This document shows positions 26,935-37,242 of a DNA stretch of 64,000 nucleotides, piece after piece. Where the stretch lies: positions 19,820,118 to 19,884,117 of the forward strand of contig CM072512.1 of NCBI GenBank assembly GCA_036898135.1, read 5' to 3'. How positions within the stretch are numbered: position 1 is the first letter of the stretch; every line of letters begins with the position of its first letter. The notes beneath the pieces are model-generated. The model was not told the DNA's origin and ran no database searches. It saw only the letters and a list, made by a program, of their open reading frames with translations. Made by a program: the position numbers and the translations under genes. This DNA is from Oncomelania hupensis. Lineage: Eukaryota > Mollusca > Gastropoda > Littorinimorpha > Pomatiopsidae.

Positions 26935-27112
26935 ATGGTGGAAAGTCTTTAGTCGGTAAACACCCGTGTGCTTAGGAGTCTGGGCGTCAGATGATGCGCC
27001 CAAATGCTGCAAGTGAGCGCCTCGGGCGGCAGAGTTAGACCCTGTATCGGCTAGCGCCTTGAGCAACTCTTTAGCGCTTTATTTGAACGATAAAATAAGT
27101 AAAATAAAATAT
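26935..27112 (+). mobile_element. SINE 3' fragment
   Basis: Shares with the complement of 31028-31200 the blocks ctgggcgtcagatgatgcg, gcctcgggcggcagagttag, accctgtatcggctagcgcc and ttgagcaactctt, followed by a gcgcttta...aaataa terminus. The tRNA-like head is missing. Confidence 0.75.
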
Positions 27113-27132
27113 TCTGGAGTCTTGTCCTCACC

Positions 27133-27134
<2 letters not shown>

Positions 27135-27206
<72 letters not shown>
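27135..27206 (+). repeat. (GA)n microsatellite
   Basis: About 72 bp of uninterrupted GA. Confidence 0.98.
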
Positions 27207-27211
<5 letters not shown>

Positions 27212-27384
27212 TCTGCCTGACTTTGTGTGAAAACCGTAAGTTGTACTTGGGCGGTATTGCTCTACCGCCAACTCTTATTTTGATAATAATGACTTATACA
27301 AGCAAAACTTTTATTACTATAATGCAAAATGTCAGTTGTGAAGTGCATATTGGTTTATTGTCTTTGCCTTTTTACCTTTCCTTC

Positions 27385-27458
27385 TTTCAGTATTGTCCTG
27401 ATTTGGCTTAAAAGAGTCCGCTGGACCTAAAGTAATAACCATATAATGTAATGTAAAC
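27385..27458 (+). repeat. Isolated 3' tail of the RNase H-bearing LINE type
   Basis: Reads attgtcctgatttggcttaa, then agtccgctggacctaaagta and ataatgtaatgta, as at 8238-8312. Up to about 100 bp before it may also be LINE 3' UTR, but I cannot prove this. Confidence 0.75.
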
Positions 27459-29820
27459 TTTCTTTCGTTACCTTGGGCACCATTCGTTTCGATTTGCGCG
27501 TATATAAATACCAACAGCGATGCCCAGGCTTCCCGCCTCCTAAGGAAATCTCGTGCAGCGATCTGTAATTGACCAATGTGTGCTGACCAATTAAACAGAC
27601 GCCGGGTCTTATTCCGCCAGAGAGCTTATGTATGTTCTCCGATTTCACACTGCACTCCAAAGCCTCGTCTTGGTCTGTCTGTGTGGACACGTCCATTTAG
27701 CGAAGGATGAAAATGTAGTACCACGATTAAATTCCTGTACCATTCATACAATTTCCCCTTTCTTCTGGATCGTTCCTCGGATAAGTATAATGTATATTTT
27801 ACGGCTTTGATTTCTGGAACGGCGAGGAAGAAATCGATACTACCATATTCTCCAGAGCCTTCATCAGAACGGGTTCCAGACTCGTCTTCCCTTTTATCAT
27901 GCTGATGACCGTCACTTTGTCAAGTAGTACAAAAGATTTAGAGGACAGGCTGTATAAAAGTTGATAGTTCCCACAACATTAACTTTACGAAAGAAATGTG
28001 GATCTTCAGTATCCTAGTGGAGTTTTCCACCCCAGCATATATAATGAAGAAAAAGGGACGATGATTCCCTTGATACATCAGTGACCGTAGGTGTACCCTG
28101 GCAATGTAAAACTAAGAACTAAATTTCTAGTGAGAGGTTGGGTGAGATTTGCAGCGTTTGTGTCGATGGAAGGGGTTGGGATGGTGAATAAATATAACAG
28201 GCAAAGCAGCAACAAATGAAGAAGACGAGGAACTGTTTGTTGGTGTTATTCCAGCTAGCGATTCAAGGTGGCTTTTGTTAAAAGATACGAAGAGAGGTAT
28301 GTTTAACCAGTACATTGTATGAAATTCCGTGATGTAACAAAATCCTCATGACTTGTTTATTAAGCATTAAGTTGAGAGAGACGTGCATTCCATCATTTGT
28401 GTCTTACAATTGCATTAGCTAGCTTACCTCAGCTGTCCCCTTGGCTGCCCCATTCGATCCGAAATCGGCGCACTGTGCTAAATTATACTTTCCTGTTCAG
28501 ACAAATCGACGCCCCCACCGACCGAAACATTACCGTAGAGCTACAGACCTCAAATATGGTTCCGATATACCATTTCCCTAAGATCCTGAAGCTGGGTCGT
28601 GCCTATCAATCAGACACCCATGTTTTCTGGGGTTAGGACTGTCAGCTGGAAGTCTACAAGTTTCCAGACAGCGGCAAATCGCACAGCGAGGTTAAAGTCT
28701 AAGATATATCGTCTACGGGCCGTAGTCTACTTGGCCCATAGCCAGAAACACACAGCCCGTCTCCAAGTGGATGTCCAGCAATGTCTTTGATACATGCATC
28801 GACTGGGCTCATTTTCAGGGGGGAGGGAATTCTTTCGCCTCCAAATTACATAGCTCCTGTCCCGTTATGGATGTCCAGCAATAGAGGTACCCCTACTGTA
28901 CTGCTTCTCTTAGAGGCATCCTACCATTTCGCTTAAAACTCACTGAACATATTATGAAGAATCTAAATCCCCCTTTCCTTTATTTTTCATTGAATATCCG
29001 AAGCAGACTTAAAACTCGCCCAAAGCAGGTTCTAGAGGTGACAGAAGGGAAGTTGCGGGATAGGGGAATCTGAACTGAGGTGGATGGCCCTGCGTGAACT
29101 GCTATGCACCTTTCCAATATGTCCTTTCCTTTAATCCAGTTGTTGGTGTCGAGAAAGCGAACTGAAACCTTTTTCTGAATAAAAGCCATCACCAGCGCTA
29201 CAGGCACTGCAAACCCACATCATGAAACAAATGTGTACATTTGTCTCAGATATATTTGATCAATCAGAAGAGAGGAAAGAAAGAAACGAAGGAAGAATAA
29301 CAGACTAGACGGGAAGAACGTGAAGAAGAGAAAGGAAAGGAACACATAAGACAAGTTTGATATGAAACGATTGTGTGTTGTGGCACAATTTACGATATGT
29401 ACCGGGAGTATTGTCTGGCATCATAAAACAATGTGTAGCCACGAACAATAGCGATACAAAAAGAAATAAACTCTGGCGTAAAGCAGTGTAAGGCAATTTA
29501 GCTGTTATTTTCTGATGGCTGCTGTTCCCATTATGTAATAAATGTGCGAAACGGCTGTCTTCCAAAGTTAACAGATACCCAACAAAACTCATCTTGTGTG
29601 TTTGAAACTTGGCAGGCCCGCAAAGAAGGCTTGCATACATGAGATAACCCGCAAAGACGGCGTGAAATCCAATCAATGTTCATACAAAAAAACAACCTTT
29701 AAACTTTCTTTCTTTTTTTTTTTTTTTTTAAAATACGTGAAGTTATTATTATTTAAATTAACTATCAATTTCGTAGTGTAAATTATATGTCATGTTAGTA
29801 TGTTGTTTAATGCATTTCAA

Positions 29821-29870
<50 letters not shown>

Positions 29871-30074
29871 TCTTTTTTTTTGAGGGGGGGGAGGGCGAGG
29901 GGTGGGGGTGGAAGTGCCGATTGCTTAACAATAAATATACTATAGGCTAATTGTGAATGGAATAAATGCATTTCTTATTCTTATGTTTCAGGTATGGATG
30001 CTCGTTCGTTTTGATTTGCACGCAAGGTTGTGAGTATGTGTTGTCACAAATGTGTTCTTCATTTGTTGTTGCGT
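27459..30074. other. No supported gene
   Basis: Contains (AT)n at 29822-29868 and a G-rich patch at 29884-29912. No recognised coding family. Confidence 0.5.
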
Positions 30075-30571
30075 GTTGTGCGGAAAGCCAGTTGCATTGC
30101 GCTGGATAGCACTCATGTGCTTGCGCACCACTTCCAGCTCCTGCCTTCTGGAAGGCGCTACCAAACACCAAGGGTCAGAACTCTCAGAACGAAAAACAGT
30201 TGTATCCCAAAGGCTGTTTCATTACTTAATAAATTATATATATATGTGTGTGGGTGTGCGTGTGTGCGTGTGTGTGTGTGCGTGTGTGTGTGTGTTTGCC
30301 CAAAATAATTTCATTTAACATTTGCTGTCGTTTAATGTTAGCATGCATAAGTGTAATTATATTCATGTGTGACTGTGCATTTTTATCCTCATTATCATTA
30401 TGATTGTTGTTATTATTATTGTGATGTTTATTCCTTGTTGATTGTAATTGTACACCACAATATAATTTCTTGTAAAAGATAATAAAGTTGTCTTATCTTA
30501 TCTTTTGTAATTGTACACCACAATGTAATTTCTTGTAAAAGATAATAAAGTTGGCTTATCTTATCTTATCT
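30075..30571 (+). mobile_element. LINE 3' end with (TTATC)n tail, copy c
   Basis: The start encodes HFQLLPSGRRYQTPRVRTLR, then KNSCIPKAVSLLNK, a reverse-transcriptase C-terminus matching the one at 16680-16760. It is followed by (TG)n at 30242-30297 and a 3' UTR. The last 63 bp (from tgtaattgtacaccac to aataaagttg and the TTATC tail) occur twice in tandem, starting at 30443 and 30506. Confidence 0.75.
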
Positions 30572-31027
30572 TACTACCCCCCTTCCATCCTGTTTGGTGG
30601 TGATGCTGCTGCTGCTGCTGCTGATGATGATGATGATAATGGTGATTGCTTGCTTGATTGATTGATGATTTTTTTGTTTTTGCTTGTATTGTTTTGTTCT
30701 GTATGGTGTTGTAACATCAAACCTTTAACAACTTTGTTATCGAGTAAGTACTTGTCATTCCGTCTCACATCCAGAATGAAACAGTTGGCATAGCATCAGC
30801 GTTCTGTGGCGCAGTGGGAGTTAGAACGTTGAACTATACACCCAGAACGTTTGCTTTTCTTTCTCGTCTGCCACGTCTTATCTGGTATCGATTATTGTCT
30901 GCCCTATGTGCTAGCGGGGTTTTGACGATGCCCAGCTATAGCTTCAGAGGTCACAGTAGGATTATTATGTTACTACAAGGGTAGGAGGCTACTGGAAGTT
31001 CGTACAATGCAGAAGTTTTTCATTTGT
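30572..31027. other. No supported gene
   Basis: Has (GCT)n/(GAT)n at 30604-30640. An A-box-like ctgtggcgcagtgggagtta at about 30803 has no matching B box, so no tRNA or SINE is called. Confidence 0.5.
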
Positions 31028-31458
31028 AATTTTTTTAATCACTTTTTATATAGCGGTTTACCAACTCAAGAGCCGCTCAAAGCGCTGGCCGATACAGGAT
31101 CTAACTCAAACCGCCCGAGACGCCCACCCGCAGCCTTAGGTCGCATGGTCTGACGCCCGGACAACTGCGCACAATCCTGGGCAGCCAGGGATGGAGGAGA
31201 AGGACCAAGTGCATGCTGGGTGTATTCTTGTTACCGGCACTCACCCGTCTAGGACATGAGCGTCAAGATCTTTAAAGTCCGTTATGGTGGAATGTATGCG
31301 ACACACAGACTAGACCTCGGTTTATACTCTCATCCGAAGGAGTAGGAAACGGGAATAAAGTGTCTTTCCCAGGGACACAACACAATGGCCCGGCCAGGGC
31401 TCGAACCCGGGAATTCAGATCCTCAAGCTAAAGAACTAACATTTGACCACCGTGCCTC
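31028..31458 (-). mobile_element. tRNA-derived SINE, near full length (~430 bp)
   Basis: Minus-strand head: GGCACGGTGGTCAAATGTTA (A-box region) and GGGTTCGAGCCC (B box). A long body follows, with ctagtctgtgtgtcgcatac and cataacggactttaaagatc blocks. The 3' end reads gggcgtctcgggcggtttga, gatcctgtatcggccagcgc and ctatataaaaagtg. The 3' third matches 26935-27112, and the last ~45 bp resemble 16105-16160. Confidence 0.85.
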
Positions 31459-32690
31459 TCTTGTATAAAATACGTTGAGGTTCGATTCCTGCGTCTATTC
31501 AACTTTCATCAGTACAACTTGAATTAATCTGATAAATGAGAATTGATACAATTTTAAAAAACAAAACCAAACAAACAAGCAAACATTCAACTTGCTTGCC
31601 GCTAGCGCTTTCGGTTTCCGATTATGCCAGCTGTATCTTCAGGGCGCAATATGATTCTAATGTTATCACAAGAGTTTGGCTACTGTGACAGTGTAAATTT
31701 GTTTTGTGCAGATTAGTGTTGATTTGTTTGAAGGTTTTAATGTTTTGAGTTTGATTGAGGCTACATTTGTTTGAAGGCTTTAAAGTTTTGAGTTTCTTGA
31801 GGCTACGTCCACTTGATTTGCTGATGCTAACGATTTTTGATGAAGTTGTAGGCATCAGAATGATTCTTGTATTGCGATTACCAAACATTAGTATGGTACT
31901 ATTTGGAAAATGCAGAATTCTATAGAGTTTGTTGAAATCATGTTAGGTTTATTGTCATTAAGCAGCGATTAGGTTAAGCTTTTGTGTTTTCTAAACTTTG
32001 TTGTTGTTATTGTAATCGTTGTTGTAGTTCCTTCTTTTTGGTGTGCAAAGAACTGTTTTCATAGTCTGTTTTTCCCCCACAGTCTTTGCGAGAATATCAA
32101 CGCAGTCAAAGGTCATTAAGAAGGATATTTCATGATGCCAAGTGTACAGCACCTTGCATTATGCTAGTGAGATGTTAAAGCACTTTTTATGTCAACTTCG
32201 ACCAGTATTCAATTTTAACTTACTTTCTTAAGTATGTATCGTGTATTCTCGCCTACATCCACTAGTATCTCTCCTTTCCTGTTTTCTGATTTTCTCTTTC
32301 TTCACTTGCTATTAGATTGACTCTCAGATGGCTTGGGTAGCCACCCAACTCCCTTTGCTATCTCCTCCACCCTCTTTCTGTTCCTCCTTATTTGCTGTTA
32401 GATTGATTTGAGATGTATGGCTGGGGTGGCTCCAAACCTCTTCAGTATTGTCACTTGTTTTCATGGCTTCAGTCTTGGTTGTTTTCCGAAGCTGTCTGTG
32501 CCTATCAGGTTGATTTCCTGCAGCTTTGGCGAACACAATGATTGGTTGTCTTTGGTGGTTAGTATAGTATAGAAAGTATAGTAAATAGAGGCTTTATTGA
32601 AGGCCTCGCGACCTATTCCACGCCTCTTCATTCAGTGTTTTAAACAAGTGCGTGGTGCATTTGTGAAAACCTGACAACTAATCATCATAT
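31459..32690. other. No supported gene
   Basis: A small imperfect tandem duplication (ttgtttgaaggytttaawgt, then tttgagttt) lies at 31724-31811. No coding family is recognised. Confidence 0.5.
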
Positions 32691-33327
32691 CATCAAAGTC
32701 CAAGGCCTATCCCTCAACACAAATACTCAAATATTTAGGAGCCATTGTATCAGACAATGGGTCCCGACAGGAAGTCCTCTCCAGGATCGCAGCAACAATT
32801 GCTGCCCTGACAAGGTTTGAAGCCCAATTGGAAAGACAGGACTATCATTCTACATGCCAAGATAAGGCTGCTGCACTCCTTTGTCATCTGCATCTTCCTA
32901 TACGCTTGCGAAACATCGACCCTCACAGCAGACCTACAACGAAGAATACAAAGCATGGAGGTGAGGAAGACTTCTGGGCATTTCCTGTACCCAGCATCTC
33001 ACCAACAACGAAGTCAGACACACCATCACACAAGCCATTGGACAACACGATGACATGCTCACAGTGGTGAAGAAACGGAAACGCCGATTGTATGGCCACG
33101 TCACCAGAGCGTCAGGCCTTGCAAAGACCATCCTGCAAGGCACGGTTCAAGGAGGCATAAGAAGAGGGAGACCGAAAAAGAGGTGAGATGACAACATTCG
33201 AGAATGGACTGGCTTGACATTGAGCGAAGCCATGATGATTGCTGAGAAAGATGGAGTACGCTGGTTAAACGATCATCTGTGGTGCACCAACGACTTTCGA
33301 GTAACGGGATATGATAGGATAGGATGG
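32691..33327 (+). mobile_element. LINE L2 family, ~640-bp 3' fragment, decayed
   Basis: Colinear with the last 210 codons of the ORF at 53504-54430: gtccaaggcctatccctcaa, gcatggaggtgag and similar blocks. It has frame breaks and small deletions and ends in (GGATA)n at about 33312-33325. Possible imperfect target repeats, aatcatcat and aatcgtcat, are too weak to rely on. It lies directly against the 3' end of the minus-strand CR1-like LINE. Confidence 0.88.
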
Positions 33328-33349
33328 GAATCGTCATAATTCTTTAAAC

Positions 33350-34039
33350 TTAGCTATATTTAGGATTGCTGTCCAGAAGGTGGTTCTTAAAAGCATAGAC
33401 ATTTTTAGCAAATGTTCTGTTAACCGGGAGATCATTCCAATTTTTCACGACTCTTTTTGCGTAAAAAAACTTTCGAATATTTAATTCTGTTATAATTTAC
33501 AAACGAGTTACCCTGCTGATTTCTAGTCTGGTTGTTATTTATCTGAAACATCTGTTGAAAACTAACTTGGTCTATCCCGTGAAATATTTTGTATAACTGA
33601 ATTAAATCACCTCTCAACCGTCTTTTCTTAATCGTTTATAAGTTTAAATGTGTCAACCTTTCTGTGTTTGGAATGTTTGCACATTCCGGCAGAATCCTTG
33701 TGGCTCTACGCTGAACCCGTTCATTCGCGGGTCGTTTCAGAAACGGCGACCATATGTCATTGCCGCACTTCACATGAGAGTGGACCAATGCTTTGTATAC
33801 GATATTAAAACTATTTTTGTCCGAAGGTGAAAAGGATCTTTTTCTAATTCCAATCATCTGATTTGCCTTACTGATTGCTTTTTGAATATGTTGATTGAAG
33901 AATAATGTATTATCAAACACCACCCTCAGGTTTTTTTCCCCCATGCATTTTTGAACTTTTTTTTTTCTATTCTTTATTTTTAGGGATACTTATGGTTCGG
34001 GTTATTTTTCCCAAAATGTATCACTGTGTACTTCTGGAA
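33350..34039 (-). pseudogene. CR1-like reverse transcriptase, C-terminal part
   Basis: The minus strand encodes YTVIHFGKNNPNHKY, then (after a frame break) LRVVFDNTLFFNQHIQKAIS and KANQMIGIRKRSF. This is the part after the FADD active site, with the thumb-like stretch IVYKALVHSHVKCGNDIWSP and RVQRRATRILPE. A second frame gives MRGDLIQLYKIFHGIDQVSF and NRIKYSKVFL, and the end reads KNWNDLPVNRTFAKNVYAF in another frame. These are classic landmarks of CR1/Jockey-type reverse transcriptases. At least three frame changes separate them. The FADD portion lies in the block beyond the palindromic insertion at 36092. Confidence 0.85.
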
Positions 34040-34043
34040 TACA

Positions 34044-34469
34044 TGTAGCCGAGCGGAGTATTTGACTCCCGTCTCTCGGCCACGACCTTGAGAACATTGC
34101 TCCACCCGAGCTGTTATTTTCATTTTATTCCTCAAAAGAGGGACATGAAAATATTTGCCCTGCAAGGCGGTGAAGCGTGGTTGGTAGTACCGGGTTGCCG
34201 GCTACTAGTGCCACGCACTCTTCTGCAAAGTCGCTGCCACCGACCTGCATAAAATGTCTGCCGACAATGTAGTCCCACACACCACCAAAAGCAGAAGGCG
34301 AATGGTCAGCCGGGCGAAACAAATGTCGTGTCGCCTTGTCCTGCATAACCCAATGGCATCCCCAAAGGATTCTGCAAAGCAGGAGCCACCCAAGGCTAGT
34401 CTAACCAAGAAATTCAAGGTAGACTAATTTCTCTCCCAAGCCTCAACCAGTCGCCTCCCTTTCGCTACA
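34044..34469 (-). repeat. LTR-like unit U1 (3' LTR of the left half)
   Basis: 426 bp, TG...CA on both strands. Almost identical to the complement of 35662-36087. Confidence 0.85.
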
Positions 34470-34647
34470 GATCTCACAGCTCAATTCGAACCATGTCCTC
34501 ATGGTTTCCCCGTTCGCAACAGGTATGTCTGGAACCGACACTGACTACGCCAAGTCAGTCCACATTAACTGACTTAACAGTGAAAAACACTGCATTCAGC
34601 AGTTACCACGGTCCAGCATCATCCTGTTCCCTGTCGTTTGCACCACT

Positions 34648-34995
34648 TGTAGCCGAGCGAAGTATTTGACTCCCGTATCTCGGCCATGACCTTGAGAACA
34701 TTGCTCCACCCGAGCTGTTATTTTCATTTTATTCCTCAAAAGAGGGACATAAAAATATTTGCCCTGCAAGGCTGTGAAGCGTGGCTGGTAGTACCGGTTG
34801 CCGGCTACTAGTGCCACGCACTCTTCTGCAAAGTCGCTGCCACCGACCTGCATAAAATGCCTGCCGACAATGTAGTCCCGCTCACCACCAAAAACAAAAG
34901 GCGAATGGTCAGCCAAGGAGAACAAATGTCATGTCGCCTTGTCCTGCACAACCCAATGGCATCCCCAAAGGATTCTGCAAAACAGGAGCCACCCA
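34648..34995 (-). repeat. LTR-like unit U2 (5' LTR of the left half), shortened
   Basis: Same sequence as U1 but lacks the last ~75 bp at the palindrome centre, and has small differences (agcgaagt for agcggagt). Confidence 0.85.
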
Positions 34996-35001
34996 CTTTT
35001 C

Positions 35002-35484
35002 TGTAGCGGAAAGGGAGGCGACTGGTTGAGGCTTGGGAGAGAAATTGTCTACCTTGAATTTCTCGGTTAGACTAGCCTTGGGTGGCTCCTGTTTTGCAGA
35101 ATCCTTTGTGGATGCCATTGGGTTGTGCAGGACAAGGCGACACGACATTTGTTCTCCCCGGCTGACCATTCGCCTTCTGCTTTTGGTGGTGAGCGGGACT
35201 ACATTGTCGGCAGGTATTTTATGCAGGTCGGTGGCAGCGACTTTGCAGAAGAGTGCGTGGCACTAGTAGCCGGCAACCCGGTACTACCAACCACGCTTCA
35301 CCGCCTTGTAGGGCAAATATTTTTATGTCCCTCTTTTGAGGGATAAAATGAAAATAACAGCTCGGGTGGAGCAATGTTCTCAAGGTCTTGGCCGAGAGAC
35401 GGGAGTCAAATACTCCGCTCGGGTGGAGCAATGTTCTCAAGGTCGTGGCCGAGAGACGGGAGTCAAATACTCCGCTCGGCTACA
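35002..35484 (+). repeat. LTR-like unit U3 (5' LTR of the right half) with 57-bp duplication
   Basis: Same unit in the opposite orientation. A 57-bp segment beginning ctcgggtggagcaatg at 35361 is repeated at 35418, which accounts for the extra length over 426 bp. Confidence 0.88.
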
Positions 35485-35661
35485 AGTGGTGCAACGACCG
35501 GGAACAGGATGATGCTAGACAGTGGTAACTGCTGAATGCAGTGTTTTTCACTGTTAAGTCAGTGAATGTGGACTGACTTGGCGTAGTCAGTGTCGGTTCC
35601 AGACATACCTGTTGCGAACGGGGAAACCATGAGGACATGGTTCGATTTGAGCTGTGGGATC

Positions 35662-36087
35662 TGTAGCGGAAAGGGAGGCGACTGGTTGAGGCTTGGGAGA
35701 GGAATTGTCTACCTTGAATTTCTTGGTTAGACTAGCCTTGGGTGGCTCCTGCTTTGCAGAATCCTTTGGGGATGCCATTGGGTTATGCAGGACAAGGCGA
35801 CACGACATTTGTTCTCCCCAGCTGACCATTCGCCTTCTGCTTTTGGTGGTGAGCTGGACTACATTGTCGGCAGGCATTTTATGCAGGTCGGTGGCAGCGA
35901 CTTTGCAGAAGAGTGCGTGGCACTAGTAGCCGGCAACCCGGTACGACCAACCACGCTTCACCGCCTTGCAGGGCAAATATTTTTATGTCCTTCTTTTGAG
36001 GGATAAAATGAAAATAACAGCTCGGGTGGAGCAATGTTCTCAAGGTCGTGGCCGAGAGACGGGAGTCAAATACTCCGCTCGGCTACA
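35662..36087 (+). repeat. LTR-like unit U4 (3' LTR of the right half)
   Basis: 426 bp from tgtagcggaaagg to gctcggctaca, the mirror image of U1. Confidence 0.88.
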
Positions 36088-36091
36088 TACA

Positions 36092-37237
36092 GATTCCACA
36101 AATCCGACCAACCTTGTAATTTTTTTTCAAATCCTCCTGTAACTTATTATAATCATCAGCCTAACCATACAGTTTGGTATCATCAGCGAAGACTTTGCAA
36201 ATGCTCTCAACGTAGTCAGGTAAATTATTTATAAAAATTGTAAATTGTTAAATTGTAAAATTGTAAATGGGTCCTAAGATGCTTTTTTGAGGCATTCTAC
36301 TCAAAACAGGGGTGATGAATAGGATGATCCTACTCTTACTGACTGGGATCTTCCAGATAAAAATTCCGAGTTCCGTCTCAAATGACTGAAGTTTGAGTAA
36401 TCTTTGATGTGGGACAGTACCAAATGCTTTTTCTAAAATCTAAATAAATTACATCAACTGTTTCTCCAACATCTAAAAACCCTGTAAAATCGTCCATCAC
36501 CTCAATCAGTTGTGTCAACAAGATTTTTTTTTTTTTTTTTTTTTACGGAACCCATGCTGACAGTTAGAAAACAAGTTATTTCATGTAAAATAGTCAACTA
36601 CAACATCCCCTACTAACGACTCTAGGACTTTGCATAGTATACACGTTAGACTTTCTGATCTATAATTACCTGGGTCCGATTAAGAACCCTTTTAAAATAA
36701 TGCAACCACTTCGGCAGTTTTCCAATCATCAGGTATAACTCCTGATTCCAGTTACAAATTAAATAAAACACACAAGACTTGAGACAATTCTTTACTCTAC
36801 TCTTTCAAAACCCTTGCTGAAATTTTATCGGGGCCCTGCGCCTTACTTGTATCTAACCGTAACAACTTATCCATAACTGCTTTTGGCCTGGGTGTTATTC
36901 TTAGGTCAGTTAATCTCACTCCATCTCATTTTGAAATGTCTTCAACATTAGGTAAATTGTCCACTTCTTCACGTGTAAAAACACTCGAAAAAAAAAAGAA
37001 TTTAAAACATCTGCTTTGTCGGCATCTGATGCATCCAGGCTGCCATCCTGCCTTTTTAACGCAACAATTCCCAGATTTACCTTCATTTTTTTCTTGAATA
37101 TATTTCCAAAAATCTTTTGGCTTAGTCTTACAGCTTCATGCTATTTTTCGCTCATGTTCCTTCTTAACTTTTAAGTTCTTTGCCTTTGTAATTATAGCCT
37201 TTCATTTGTTTCTCTGTGTAATATAATATGCATAGTC
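36092..37237 (-). pseudogene. CR1-like reverse transcriptase, central part
   Basis: With frame breaks, the minus strand encodes LDTSKAQGPDKISARVLKE, LSLESGVIPDDWKTAEVV, SDPGNYRSESLTCILCKVLE (normally RPVSLT), NNLFSNCQHGF, a QLIEVMDDFTGFLDVG segment and the catalytic box FADDTKLYG near 36170-36200. That is the order of reverse-transcriptase blocks 1 to 5 in CR1/L2-type elements. Several stops (for example after LYG) and indels make it non-functional. The piece is continuous with the endonuclease region once the solo LTR at 37243-38781 is removed, and with 33350-34039 once the palindromic element is removed. Confidence 0.85.
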
Positions 37238-37242
37238 GTATC

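Larger units (their letters stand above)
34044..36087. mobile_element. 2044-bp palindromic element made of two head-to-head LTR-like units
   Basis: Order on the plus strand: unit U1 (34044-34469), spacer S1 (34470-34647), U2 (34648-34995, shortened), then inverted U3 (35002-35484), spacer (35485-35661) and U4 (35662-36087). The right half is the inverse complement of the left. Every U starts TG and ends CA (TGTAGC...GCTACA). The right half reads as LTR (483 or 426 bp), a tgg-starting primer-site-like sequence (tggtgcaacgacc), a 177-bp core, a gtgggatc tract and LTR: the layout of a terminal-repeat retrotransposon in miniature. The 4-bp repeat taca flanks the whole (34040-34043 and 36088-36091) and interrupts the CR1-like LINE. 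No protein is encoded. A fold-back DNA transposon is the alternative. Confidence 0.85.

Noticed and set aside
30800..30850. tRNA-like A box
   Set aside because: No B box at the expected distance and no cloverleaf; too weak for a tRNA or SINE call.
32681..33340. Target duplication around the L2 copy at 32.7 kb
   Set aside because: aatcatcat and aatcgtcat differ and the left one is two bases away from the insert boundary; could be chance.
34205..36006. Several similar 70-80-codon frames repeated four times
   Set aside because: They lie in the four LTR-like units of the palindrome; the similarity is due to DNA duplication and no protein family is recognised.
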